Positions 1-11,850 of a stretch of 64,000 nucleotides of DNA are shown here, piece by piece. This stretch comes from Carnegiea gigantea (Eukaryota; Streptophyta; Magnoliopsida; Caryophyllales; Cactaceae). The notes under the pieces were generated by a model. That model worked only from the letters and a program-made list of their open reading frames with translations. It ran no database searches and was not told the DNA's origin. The stretch covers positions 964,501 to 1,028,500 of the forward strand of contig JAKOGI010000080.1 in assembly GCA_029747015.1 (NCBI GenBank), given 5' to 3'. The translations under genes were made by a program, and so were the position numbers. Position 1 is the stretch's first letter; the number at the start of each line of letters is the position of its first letter.

Positions 1-780
1 ATCGTAGCTTTTTTTGCTCTTATCAGTGTAGTCTCTTGTATAAGGTTTTCTTGGGGGAAAAAAAAAATCATATTATTCCTTGATTTCCAAATACTCCAGT
101 TGAATCAATCTTATATAAGGTTTTGATGATTACAATCCAAATGTGCTAATTATGCTTGGCTTGAGTTGAGTGCTAGAATCATGTGATAAGACAGATTGCA
201 AATATCCTGGAGATCAGTTCGAAATATCATATTTGAAGCTATGTGACAAAATTGTATGTTGAAAGCAACAAAAGTTGCAAATACCCTGAAGAACGGGTCG
301 AAGAATCTGAAATCATCAAAGTAGATATATGTGCACATCATCAGCAGAGTACAAGGGTCTTTAGAGTCTTAGGGCTAATTACTGGTTATATTTATCTAGA
401 TTCTTATTAATATACTAAAGAAGAACTTCACTCAACACTCACCTTGAAGGAATTATTTAAGCTGACTCAGAACACTACTCAGAACAATTGAACAAACAGG
501 TCTGCAGTGCTCTGAGGGCAGTAAGTGCAAAAATCGATTTTTAAAGGTTTTTAAGAGTTTTTCTACTGCCAAAATTCCTAATATATTTAGCATCGATTTT
601 CTGATAATATTGTGTTTTAGAAAGAGTACTTTTCTAAATAATATTTGTTTCCTAAAAGATTTTTCAAAAGATTTTATCTTATCCTTAAAAGATATGATTT
701 TCTAAAAAGATAATTTCTTGAAGGATTTAATTCCTTTTACAATACTGAGTATTTTCAGAGTTATTATGGAAATCAAATCC
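1..780. other. Intergenic, AT-rich, no gene recognised
   Basis: No reading frame of gene quality is visible. The stretch from about 430 onward may be the upstream part of the LTR-like sequence that follows, but no 5' terminus or target duplication could be placed. Confidence 0.5.
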
Positions 781-1411
781 TTCCTTTTTCGTGGGTATAT
801 AAGCACTCGCTTCTCATCTCTTCAATACACAGTTTTTCAAGGCAAACATCGAGTTTTTGTAAGCTTATTCTCTGAGTGAAAAACCTTTAAGGAGTGTGCT
901 AAATTGAGTCATTCTTTCTGGCATAATAGGGTCTGTAAGTGTATCTTACATTCAACTTAGTTAGAAGCATAAAAGTAAGGTGTTCTTCTATTCTTTTCTG
1001 TCATCATTTAAGTCTAGAGTGTGTCCAAGTCTTGGGAGACTTTGGACGTGTTGTGTGACTCATTCTTAGGTGGAGAATAGTTATGTGTGTGTAACTAGAG
1101 TCTCGGGGGAGACTAAGTTACGTGTATGGCGTTGTCACTTGTGTTACATAGTATAACGAATTTGGCCCGTGTTAGTGAAAGTGCTTGTTGAAATCCTACT
1201 GAGGTAGGTCGTGGTTTTTACACCTTCATTTGGCCAGAGGTGGTTTTCCACATAAAATCTTGTGTCTCCTTTATTTCCGCATTCAAAGTTTTGTTTCTGC
1301 CTTACTGCAAATACCTCTCCCAACAGGTCTAACAAGTGTTCTGAAACAAAACAAAAAAATTGAAAGATACAATTCACCCCCCTCTTGTGTCCTTGTGTGC
1401 CTTAAAACTTA
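780..1411 (+). mobile_element. LTR-like sequence (solo or truncated LTR, probably Copia type)
   Basis: A TATA box (TATATAAG, 796-803) is followed about 600 bp later by a run typical of the 3' end of plant LTRs: a C-rich stretch around 1374-1383 and a terminus ending in TTAACA near 1411. No gag or pol frame follows, so this looks like a solo or fragmentary LTR. It stops where a LINE fragment on the other strand begins, suggesting insertion into that LINE. The 5' boundary and target duplication were not found. LTR identity is inferred from the overall pattern. Confidence 0.45.
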
Positions 1412-2625
1412 ACAACTCCAAAGCAGAGCAACTATCTGATCCAATTTGACTGATGAGACTGCCTTTCTAAATCTAGAAAGCATTTGTAAAATTCCATGGT
1501 GACCATGAGGTTGCAAATGGAGATTAATCCAATTATGAGAATAAGCCAACCTCCAAACATTTTGTGTGACACTACTCTGGAGAAACAGGTGGTTATCATC
1601 CTCAATCTCCTCATGACAAAGAGGGCAGAAATGATCAATTTGCATACCTCCTTTGAGAAGAGTACCCCTAGTGGGGAGGGATGAATGGTAATGTTGCCAC
1701 AGGATTATTTTTAGTTTAGGCATGGTATCCAATTTCCAAATCTAGTTAAACTCCCATGATGGTGATTTTAGTTGGTCCAACCTATGAGCCGCCCAAGTGG
1801 CTGACTTAGTGGAAAAATCACCATTACCCAATAATCTCCAACGTACAAGTCGAGGGTTCGGTTGTAGTAGGAGTAGTGGCATAGCAAGAATTAGTTGTAA
1901 TGGTCATGGTTTACCAATCTACTAAGGTTGACAATATTCCATTCTCCAGTGGTGTGATAAATTATGGCACCTTAAGAGAGGTATCAATTCAAGAGTGGTC
2001 AGTATGATGGAGCATATTTGTTAGACTATCGTTAGCACACCAATTATCTAGCTAGAAATTAATGTTGGTGTCATTCCCGACTTTCCATCTTATACGTTTG
2101 CAGAGTTGGTGATGATTCATAAGTATACATTTCCAAGCCTAAGAAATTATCTATTTCGGTTTTGTAGCAAAGAAATTCTCACCTATAGGATATTTCGCAT
2201 GTATATATTCCACCCACAGACTATTTCCATGAAATAACTTCCTAGTAAGTGTGCTCAAGAACGTACTATTTACGGTCTGCATTTTCCATTGGCCTAGCCC
2301 TCCTGATTTCTTATGCTGACAAAACTCATCCCATGCTACCATGGCATACACTTATTATCATTGGACCTTTTCCAAAAGAAATTTGTATTTATTTTGTCAA
2401 TCTAACGATTTTTTTAAGGCAATTGAAAACGTTGCATGGTATGAACAGATACTGACTCAATATTAGTTTGGATTAGAATCACTCTACCTACTTTGAAAAT
2501 ATGTCTAGTTTTATAAGCCTGCAGTGTTTTCACCGCTGTTTTAAATAAGTTTGAGAAGGTATCTATCTTTGGTCTGCCTTGAAAATAGGGATCCAAGGTA
2601 CTTACCAAAATTGTCTTTTTTTTAA
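1409..2625 (-). mobile_element. L1-type LINE remnant (ORF2 C-terminal part)
   Basis: On the minus strand, broken frames carry pieces of a plant L1 reverse transcriptase. First comes a segment around 2608-2414, then a piece reading WDEFCQHKKSGGLG (near 2330-2290), then a zinc-binding reverse-transcriptase domain with CPLC...DDNHLFL...VWRLA (1732-1409). Order and spacing match the C-terminal third of L1 ORF2. Frameshifts and stops separate the pieces, so the copy is dead. It ends abruptly at the LTR-like sequence. Confidence 0.75.
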
Positions 2626-3023
2626 AGTCATTTTATATCACGAATAAATTTTGTTAAACGACAACCAAATTTAAATTTTTTAATCAAATCTTGGCCTAAT
2701 AGTTAAAATTGAACCTCTGAATATATTATATCCAATGTTCGATTTCCCTCTATTATGACATATTGTATTATCATTTATAGCTCATTTGGAAGGAAAAAAA
2801 AAATGAGAACTGAATTTAAACTCTATGGAAGGATCAGATGGATACGTTGGAGACAGGGCGACTGTGAAATTGAAAAATGAAGTAGCCGTTATAGAAACAG
2901 ATCCAACGGTCCACCTTCCCAAGATTCAAAAAGCGGAGTGGAATCAAAAACCCTCAACCTTGTCTTGCCTTATACCATTTTCCAGTCAAGAAAACCCTCC
3001 CTTCCTCACCATCATCTTCGGCG
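2626..3023. other. Spacer and probable promoter/5'UTR of the PS1-like gene
   Basis: AT-rich to about 2810, then a more balanced stretch leading to the ATG at 3024. A tRNA-promoter-like box (GTTCGATTTCCC near 2738) hints at a SINE remnant, not developed enough to call. No gene seen. Confidence 0.4.
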
Positions 3024-6000
3024 ATGGCGGACAGAGGAGAGAGAAAAATCCCAGTATTCAGTGTGTGGAAGAACAATGTCATCCTCAAGAACATCTTTCT
3101 AATCGATGCTCCTCCCTCAATTGAACCCCACCAACACCAAGAAGAACATCAACAAGATAAAAATCGCAAAACCCACCAAGAATTTGAGGAAACATTGATG
3201 GTTGGTCGACACCCAGATTGTGATATTCGACTCGAACATCCCAGCATCAGTCGTTTCCATCTCCGTATTCACTCCATACCCTCCTCCAATCTCCTCTTTC
3301 TCACCGATTTGTCTTCTGGTAATCTCTCCCCCTCTCTCTGTGCTCCGAAAATTTCGTGGGTTGTTCGTCATTTTCAATTTCTGTAAAATTTTCAATACCC
3401 TCTGATTCCCTCACTCTAACATTTGAATATTAGTGGATATTAGTAGTTACATGGCTTCTAGTGTCCGAAAGCTTTTCTGGGTCTATGAAATTTTGCATTT
3501 ACTTCACCTTCAGGCCTTGGGATCCCCCCCCCCCCTCCTGTCATCATCTTTTACCCGTCAAATGTCTGGATTCTTGGTTACTTGTCCCTTTTTCATGAAA
3601 CTTCTGGGCTTTGTGGTTTCATTTTTTATGCCCCGAGGTTTAGGTCTTCTTTTCGTGGGTTTCTGATTCTTGGTTCATTTTGGTGTTTGTTTAGTACATG
3701 GGACACGGGTATCAGGAAAAAGGGTAGACCCCAATGTTAGAACGAGGTTTACTGAGGCTGACACTTTGAGAATTGGAGGGTCCAGACGCATTTACAAGCT
3801 CCACTGGATTCCATTGAGCGAAGCTTATGATATGGAGCGCCCATTTGTTCCCCCTTTGGATTTTCCAGAACCACTTGAAGATGAGGAAGAGGAGGAGATA
3901 GTCAAGGTGAGATTAAATTTGTCACTTCATATGCTATTTCATCTTCCAAGTGCATAAATGCTTTTGTAGCAAGTTGAAATCGAAGTATTCAATTGGGTTG
4001 TACCACTATTGGGTGCTGGGGTGTAGGACATGTACTTTGCTCATGTCCATTTGCGTGGTTTTCTTCTTGTTTTTTCCTAGACTCTGTATCTTGAGTTTTT
4101 CCTGAAGCAGCTCCTGATTTCTGTTGTCCTTGTTGGTTGTGTATTGCAGGATGAAAAATCTTCGGGATCAAAAAATGAAGATGTTCATTTGGTTGATTCT
4201 GTTTCAAATGGTTTAAACTCCTCAATTTCCCGTGAGAATGAGGAAATGATGACAGACGTAGTCATAGGAGGACCTTCATTACAAGTAAACACGGTAGCTG
4301 TTAAACATGATGATGTGGAGCTGGTAAACCCTAATTTGGAAGGCTTAGGATCGTTGTTTGGGGATGAGAACTCTGACATATGTGTGCAGAAAGAGATATC
4401 CCAATCTGCTCAAATGCAAAATGAGAATTCTCAAATACATGTAAATAAAGATTCTGACTCAGAATCTTCATTTCAAGATGCCAATTCTGAAATGTGTGTG
4501 GATAAAGAGCTCCTAATGCAAGATGAAAACTCTGAGGCACTTGAAAATGGTTTAGAATCTTTGTTTGAGGATCAGAATTCTGAAGTGCTTGAGCAGAAAG
4601 AGATCCCAATTGCTCCTGAAATGCAAGATGAATATTCTAAGATAATTGAAAGTTACTATGTACGAGTGATGGATTCTGCCTTAGATGGCTTGATGCCTCT
4701 GTTCATGGGTGAGAACTGGGAATGGGTTGGGCAGCAGGACCATTTGGCAAGTCCAGCAAAAGAATATTATCCTCTTTCATTTAAGCTTGAAAATGAGGTA
4801 TGCATAAGTTCTGTTTCGAATGGCTTAGATGATTCCTTCCTGGATAAGACATCCAAGCTGCTAGCCCATGAATACATCCCATCAGCACCCCCTATAGCAG
4901 AACATCTGGCATTCCATTTGGCACCAGAGTTGGATAGCACCCTAGGTGGTAGAGTAAGAGAGGGTGAATTTTCGGCTGAGATGATTCTAGAGAACGAAAA
5001 GCAAATCCCACTGCATGAAGATGTTCAAGATGATGCATGGAATTTTTGGTATGGGTCACTCATTGAACCACCTTCTCCTCCTGCAAAAGAGGCTCTTTCT
5101 GATACTCAAAATCAAAATGTTGAGAAAGAAAATCAGTGCCCACAACATGAATCAGGACTCCGAGTGTTTTCTGAAAGGGGATGTTTAGAAAGAATTGATG
5201 TAGAAGGTGATAGAGACTGCAAAGACGGCAAACTGTGGAGTTTCTGGTCTGGAAATATGGGAGTGAAATCCGTGTGTTCATCTTTGTCTGATCTATGTGC
5301 CTTCTCAGGGTCTGAAAATAGACCGCTGACAGATGGTTATCAGAGTCCAAAGCCCCTCAGCTCTGGTAAGCAGCAAATTGGAGTTCCTCTGTTGACATCG
5401 GAGCATAATTCTGCTCGCAGCATTTGGTCGAGGAGAGGCAAACAAATAAGCGCTCCTCAAATTCTAACGACTAGGACAAAAGGAAATAAAATGAGAACTG
5501 ATCAGGAGAATGTCAAGGATGAACCGATTTCAAGGACTCTGTTTTATGCTGATGACCAGGAGGAAGAGGAAGTCTTCACTCCTGATAAAGAGAATGTTAC
5601 TCCTAATACACATAGGTCTATGAGGAAGATGGCTGTGTTAAAAGAAGCTAAGCGCTCAAATTCAGGCAAATCATCCCTTCGCAAGATGATTGGTAGTCCT
5701 GACATCTACTATGGGGACATCATGTCTCCAGCCTCAGATAAAGAGAATTATTCACCTAAAGTTCTTCAAAAGCAGAGAACAGTGAAGTCTGCTTCATTGA
5801 GCCCATTAAAACCACTTCAGCTAAAAGAGAGAAAAGAGGAAAGAGTGCCTTTTCAACCCTTGTTTGCAGAGTTGCCTCAGAAACGTATATCTGAAACTTG
5901 CATTCCTGATGCTGCTGTAAGAAGTGGGAAATCTGTTAATTGTGCAAAAACGACCAAGGTCAGCATTGATGTGCTGCGTAGATCTTTTATTGTTAATATA

Positions 6001-6990
6001 ACATATTTCTTTTGACCTATTATCATTAGCGGCCTGATTCTTGTTTTGTAAAAAGACTTGTGTACAGGATAAATGTGCTGCAGAGAGAAGCCGAACATGG
6101 AACGTGGTAGTGGACACTACTACACTGCTGAACAAGGAATCAAGAAAGGCATTGCAGCTTCTTGCTGGTCTGAAGGGAACCCAACTCATCATCCCTAGAA
6201 TTGGTAACTAAGCAAAATTAAGTTTCACTCACCACAATTTTCACCAAATTGTAAATCTTCTATTAAAGTGCTTCCTTTGCCAGTTATAAGGGAGCTTGAT
6301 TGTCTGAAGCGACAAGTAAGCTTCTTCAGAAGAAACTCTGAGGTATTCTCCGCATTAGAATGGATACAAGACTGCATGGAGAAAACACAGTGGTGGATCC
6401 ATGTTCAGAGTTCCATGGAGGAAGGCCATCCTGTGGCTCCAACCCCTCCTGCATCACCTCAGTCTCATTTTGGTTTTGGGACAGCAACCTCTGTCCCCTT
6501 CTCGTCCTTTGAATCTAGAGCAGAAATTCTCTCCCCAACAGCAGAAGATCATGTACTTGACTATGCTCTCTGCTTCAGGAGGGCTCAAAATGATGGACAA
6601 CTCGTCCTTCTCAGTAATGATGTCACTCTGAAGATTAAAGCTATGGCAGAGGTAAGCAGCTCAAAGTACCTTTCAGATATTTTTTCATTCTATATTTTAG
6701 TTTATTTCATCATTATAGGTAAGTATGTGTTTCTTCAGGGGCTGATCTGTGAAGGAGCAGAAGAATTTCGAGAAAGTTTGGTGAACCCCTTCTCTGAGAG
6801 GTTCTTGTGGGCTGACAGCTCCCCCAGAGGCCAAACTTGGTCTGGCTCAGATGATATTGTTCTTAGGGAGAAGTTTTATCCAAGCTCTCTGAAGATGACA
6901 CCAAAGGCCATGGATAATGTCAAGGGTCTGAAGCTGATTCTGCTTCACAATTCACAGTACTTTGAGCGCATGACGACTTCAATTTGTTAG
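3024..6990 (+). CDS. PS1: FHA and PINc domain protein, PARALLEL SPINDLE 1-like
   Basis: Six exons: 3024-3318, 3695-3906, 4150-5958, 6068-6203, 6284-6651, 6739-6990, all phases consistent, about 1023 aa. The N-terminus (about residues 20-150) is a forkhead-associated phosphopeptide-binding domain with GRHPDCDIRLEHPSISRFH and, across the first splice, VHGTRVSGKRV. The long third exon is acidic, serine-rich and low in complexity. The C-terminus (about 780-1000) is a PINc nuclease-like domain with NVVVDTTTLL, VIRELD and LLSNDVTLKIKA supplying acidic residues. FHA plus PINc in this order is the architecture of Arabidopsis PS1, which controls meiosis II spindle orientation and 2n pollen formation. 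Odd point: the FHA loop reads HGT where NGT is usual. The next gene, STOP1, is convergent. Domain assignment is firm; orthology is inferred. Confidence 0.88.
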
Positions 6991-7449
6991 GATGATTGTG
7001 GATTTTAATTCTCAAAAGCAAGCACTTCGTAATTTCTGGATTATCTATGATCCAAAAAAAAAATTCTAGATATCCGTATACATAAATGCAGTTCTCTTGC
7101 TTCTGATCAATTCAATCCGCAACTGGATGATTGTTGGCAAAAAATCTTACCAACAGTTCAACTTGTGCTGCAATACTGTGAAAGCAACCTATTCGTTTAA
7201 GGCTCTTAATGAATTTTGAGAAGCATTAACTTCCAGTTCTTGCTGGCAGTTTGGCATAAATACAGCTCTTCTGATCAATGGAACATAGATGGCATGAAAA
7301 AGATACAACATGCAATGTGCAAAGACAAAATACATAATTTATTTTATGCTAAGATATTACAGGAGCATGGATCTATCCGAATTTGAAACGAGTCAAAGAT
7401 TATAGAGGAGCTCCACTACAAGAGAAAATCAAATGGAATTAGTAGCAGA
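6991..7449. other. Convergent 3'UTR spacer
   Basis: Non-coding DNA between the stop codons of the PS1-like (+) and STOP1 (-) genes; presumably both 3'UTRs. No further structure seen. Confidence 0.6.
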
Positions 7450-8808
7450 CTAGACTGCATTCTTCTCTCCAGAAATCAGGAATGAGAATGAACTCGATGT
7501 ATCATCATAATTGGCTGGCGGGAAATCTTGAAGTCCACTAAGACTGCACTCATAGTTTAGCAGGGACAAGTAAGGATCCTCAACATCCCCCTTCACATCC
7601 ATCAGGTTCTCAATACCATTTACATTTACCGAATTAGAGCCAAAATTAAAGCCCACATCAGCAGTCTTGTTTGTAGCTTCGTTATTTTCGGTAGGATTCG
7701 ATGGCCCAAGTGTTGCTTTGTTGTCCTCAAGAGGGATGGCAGGGGTATGGCCCTGGAAAAGAGTGATATGCCCAAAAAGTTTGTCTTTCCGGGAGAAAGT
7801 GGTACCACAAGAACACAACCATTTATCCCTGCCACAATGCTTCTCATGGGTCTTGAGATCAGCCATAACCGAGAATTTCTTGGTGTGGCATCTGCTACAA
7901 ATGTAGCTCTTGTCACAATGGGTTCTCTTGTAATGATTTTTCACACATAAAATAGTCTTAAGAGGCTGAAACTTCTTGTGATCCTTATTCCTCTTGCAAC
8001 CAACAAATGGGCAGGAGTATCTCTTCAGAAGCACCTTCTCAGAGCTCGATTCCTTGTTGGGCTTTGCTAGAGCAGCCGGAGTTTTGTACTCATCACCATG
8101 ACCTCTCATGTGCATCCTTAAATTAGCATCTCTCTTAAATCCCTTTCCACAGATGGTACAGAAGTGGGTATGGGGAGCAAGAATTTCTTCCTTTTCTAAT
8201 TGCAATATCTCATAAGAACCTGGAGGAAGATGCTCTTCTTTGCCTTCATCATCATCTTTTAATTCATGATCTTCTTCCATGCTGTTGCAGTTAATCTCTG
8301 TAACACTATTTGCCGTTAAGTCCACCTGATTTGACTGCTCAAAAGATTTGACATCACTGATATTTTGTTGCGCTTGCCCATCATTGTTCTGAGGCATCAT
8401 ACCAGTACCAGAACTAGTTGCTGGAGGGAAGAGAACCCCATTGAGCTGCAAAGGTGAAGGATTGACTGACGGAAGAAGACAGCCTGCTGTTGATATCAGC
8501 TGAACAATAATGGAAGTTAAATCAGCTGTGATTAGCTGCTGCTGCTGAGTAAAAACTTCATCTTGGTTGCTGGAAACTTGATCCTTTTGCCCAATGATCA
8601 TATGAACCAGCTCTTGTAACCGGTGAATTTTCTGTTCCAAGAAAGACAGGTTGTTGAGCATGGTTTTCGGATCCCAACTTTGAACTCTGCCATTATTGAG
8701 TATCTGATTCTCTCCTTGGTTTGTGATCTTTGCTTGGTTATTAGGATCTGTCCTCATACTGTAGTCCATCCTAGAAGGATCTTGCAACTTCTGTTGTTGA
8801 TGTTGCAT
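7450..8808 (-). CDS. STOP1: C2H2 zinc-finger transcription factor STOP1 (SENSITIVE TO PROTON RHIZOTOXICITY 1)
   Basis: A single coding exon of 452 aa. The N-terminal half is glutamine- and asparagine-rich with a conserved helical segment (NNLSFLEQKIHRLQELVHMI). Four zinc fingers follow: CTICGKGFKRDANLRMHMRGH; a long divergent one starting CPFVGCKRNKDHKKF and ending HYKRTHC; CSRCHTKKFSVMADLKTHEKHC in shape; and a CSCGTTFSRKDKLFGH type. This arrangement is diagnostic of plant STOP1/ART1 factors, nuclear regulators of proton and aluminium tolerance genes such as malate transporters. The open frame extends two codons upstream through a TTG, but the first ATG is at 8808. The CDS has no intron; a large intron lies in the 5'UTR. 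It is convergent with the PS1-like gene. Confidence 0.95.
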   Translation of the reverse strand: MQHQQQKLQDPSRMDYSMRTDPNNQAKITNQGENQILNNGRVQSWDPKTMLNNLSFLEQKIHRLQELVHMIIGQKDQVSSNQDEVFTQQQQLITADLTSIIVQLISTAGCLLPSVNPSPLQLNGVLFPPATSSGTGMMPQNNDGQAQQNISDVKSFEQSNQVDLTANSVTEINCNSMEEDHELKDDDEGKEEHLPPGSYEILQLEKEEILAPHTHFCTICGKGFKRDANLRMHMRGHGDEYKTPAALAKPNKESSSEKVLLKRYSCPFVGCKRNKDHKKFQPLKTILCVKNHYKRTHCDKSYICSRCHTKKFSVMADLKTHEKHCGRDKWLCSCGTTFSRKDKLFGHITLFQGHTPAIPLEDNKATLGPSNPTENNEATNKTADVGFNFGSNSVNVNGIENLMDVKGDVEDPYLSLLNYECSLSGLQDFPPANYDDTSSSFSFLISGEKNAV

Positions 8809-10950
8809 CGTCAAATTCTTCCAGGTCTAATGTATCCTGAGATATAAACCTGCAAGGGATATGTTATTACAGTGAGGAATAAGGAAACACAATAATGCAT
8901 AAGAGAGAAGGAATTGCATAATCAAAACGAAACCAAATCAACTGAGGCTTCGGCAAGGAATAGCGAAAAGGGAACACCACTGTCGAGCCAAGTAATAGGA
9001 AAACCAAATCACACCAAAGTAGCCCAGAGGCCAAACAGAAAAAAAAAATAATAAGAAAAAGGGAGGCGGCATCCACTGCTAGCTAATTCAAAAGAGGAAC
9101 AGCAAAGAAGCTCAGTTGACATTTTGCTTTTTTGCTGTTTCTACGACATTTAACATTCATATTATTGCACATTGTGAGTGTCCAATGAGTCAAAATTGCA
9201 CTAAACCAGACATCAATGGTTGTTATCTCAGTCAGGTACCTCTAGGCATTTACCTAAGATAAAATGTCTCACCTAAATGAAAAAGCATCTCAGGTTTTAC
9301 ATCTTTTGTTTTATGTTTACAACAATAATTTTGCCTGATTCCATTCATTGCTCCTCAATCCTTCGCTCAAAAGCCCAACCCCCCTGTTGTCTCCTCCTCT
9401 TAAAACCTCTTGTACCTCTTGTTGGCATCACCTCAGTCATGAATTGCCGAAAGTCCAACATTTCATAACAAATCTCCAAGCATAAAGCATCATCAGCATT
9501 CATCTAGACACCGAAGACAACAGTTTGAAAGGATGATGTTATCCAATGCTTGAGTTGATTTATAAAGCGACCTTGCACGCATTGATACTTCTAAGGAGAT
9601 ATTTAGAACACCCCAGAAGGATTTGGATATGGAGTGTTGAAAGCCTCTAGAGGACTCCAAAACAAAGGCTATTATACAAGACTCAATTAGCCTCAGAAAA
9701 TTGAAGAATTGAAGCAGTGGAGTTTAATCCCCATTTCCAGTGAACCTAAGCATACATGAGGCGCGCTTTTCAGAAGTAGGAAACTACCTTGAAATTCTTG
9801 TGGCATTTTTGTCTGTAAGATCTACTTGAAGAGCAATAGCCTCCCTGTTGTTTAAATACTTCACCCTTCCTAGCAATCCTAAGAGTTCGGGATGCTTCGG
9901 TTTTTGCCAAAAAGGACTAACTGAGCAAACTTAGTTCAATGTCACGATACATTCTCCAAACCCCAAAATTTTTACAATTTATATCATCTGAATTCACCAA
10001 GTTAACAAATTTTGCTTCAGCTGCATGGACTTCTACCACACAACTAAGTGGACCATTAAGTTATCCATAATCTTCACTTCGACTTATGTACACTAATTAG
10101 ATGTAAGCAACTCCACTCCAGCAATAGCATAGAAACTTGGAACCACATTTTAGACCAAAGGCATGCAAAATTCTCAGAAAATGGCCAAAGCCAACACCAT
10201 CCTTCCAAACTTAATGCCTCAATTTTTGAGGCTCAAATTTTCTTCCAGACAGAATTCACAAATCTTCCATCAGATCTCAAAACTCGAAGGCACAATATAA
10301 CATATGGCGAGCAATTCCAAAATATGCTTACAGCAACTGCTGAATTAATGATTTGCACGCACTATGGAACTAGCAAACACACTGCAAATCACCCCCCCCC
10401 CCCCCAAAAAAAAAAAAAACACGAAGCATTTTGCATGGCAAATCTTGTGTTAGGGTTTGAATTGCAATTAATTCAACAAAATGGCTAACTAAGCAAATGC
10501 AGTGCCTCATCAGAATCTCATCCTTTATCCCTAAATCAGGCAACAAGTAGCAATTTTCATCTGATTCAAGGTCCACCCGAGATTCAAAACCCCCATTGTT
10601 TTCAGAAATGACAGAAAATCGTAGGACATGTACCCAAATCATAAATCTCTTCAAGGTCTCATAGATTCAGTACTAACCCAAAACGCTGAAAATGAAATCC
10701 ACAAGAAACCCCCTCTGCCCCCAAAAAAAAGAACAGCTCTTTTTCACTAATCAAAGGCAATTCTCACTTAAAAGAACTCTAATAACAAGAAAAAAGGCAG
10801 AAACTCACCAGATTTAGGGGTGCCCAGATGGCCTTTCTCAGGTATAAGCCCTATCCTCCCTCCAAGCTAGAGAGAGAAAGATTAGCAGACGGTGGAAAGA
10901 GGATTTGGAGCTCATCTGAATCAACTTTATCAGCAGAAAAAGTGAAAAAA
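8809..10950 (-). other. STOP1 5'UTR with a 1.96-kb intron
   Basis: On the minus strand a good acceptor (CCCTTGCAG) ends at 8850, 40 bp before the ATG, and a consensus donor (CTG|GTGAGT) begins at 10808. This gives a leader intron of 8850-10808. No gene-quality frame occurs inside it. It contains a C-run/A-run junction near 10391-10420. The distal 5'UTR exon lies upstream of 10808 with unknown start; the 10950 limit is arbitrary. Confidence 0.6.
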
Positions 10951-11265
10951 ACAAACCAAGAAATCACAGTTGTAATAAAATTAATACAAAACAAAATGGC
11001 CAAAAAAATTAAATGCTTTGTAATTACATTGAAAAGAGATTCAACGCAGTGGTAGCAATTTCTGGGAGGGAGGCCCAGATAGAGGAGCACGCTTTCTGGT
11101 CCATGAGTGATGATGAGTCAAACTCAAAGCTCTTTCATCACAAGTCACCCCCCACTGCTATTTGTCTACACAATCCCCAGCGATTACTGCCGTTAGTTAG
11201 GTGGGCAAATTATAAGTTCGGGCTTGTAGATTCGAGATCTTATAAATTGATATTTTTCATTAAAA

Positions 11266-11432
11266 AAAAGGTCAGGTTATCTCCGTGTGATTAAAAGGTT
11301 ACGAATTCAAGTCTTGAAATTAGCCACTGATAAAGTCAGGTTAGGCTGCCTACAATTCACCCTTAAGGTAGGACCCTTCTTCGGACCCTATGTAAACGTG
11401 GGATGCTTGTGTACCGGACTACCTTTTTATTT
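11266..11432 (+). mobile_element. Au-like SINE
   Basis: Matches the remembered layout of plant Au SINEs: a decayed tRNA-like head, then GGTTAGGCTGCCTACA, CGGACCC, GGGATGCTTGTG and a pyrimidine-rich tail with a T-run. A second copy at 45614-45757 in opposite orientation shows the same modules in the same order. It is flanked by an A-run at 11261-11268. Boundaries are approximate. Confidence 0.75.
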
Positions 11433-11635
11433 TTCATATCAAAGGAATATTGTAGTTCCAAAATGTTATGTTTATTCGACTCTTCGATATCACATAATAA
11501 TTAAAAATTAAGTTAATTTTTATAAAAATGACTGATTAAGATCAAAAATAAATGTCTAAATGGAAACATTTAGTGAGAAGGATCTGGATACAAATAAATA
11601 CTTTTTAGCGATTTAACTTAAGAAATGTCGAAGCT

Positions 11636-11850
11636 GTGTTGGCCTGTGTGGCCAGCACAAGACCTGTCACCCCCACCTCCTGGATTCGATATTGGGAGGT
11701 GCAGTTCTACTTTGTGCAAAATTGTGTGTGGGTAGACTTGTGTTTCTGGACTCTTGTCCAAGCTTTGACATTCCTTCCATGACTCGTCAAAGCCCGTTAG
11801 ATATTTTGAAATAAGAGTCTAGTAGGTTGGGTCCGCTTACCTTTAAAAAA
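11636..11850 (+). repeat. Possible tRNA-derived SINE
   Basis: The segment begins with TGGCCTGTGTGG, loosely A-box-like, followed by a B-box-like GGATTCGATATT about 50 bp later, then a unique-looking body and an A-run at 11842-11851. The spacing suits a tRNA-derived SINE, but no family was recognised and no target duplication was found. Confidence 0.35.

Noticed and set aside
8809..8814. TTG-initiated start for STOP1
   Set aside because: The frame opens two codons earlier only through a TTG; the ATG at 8808 is the plausible start.
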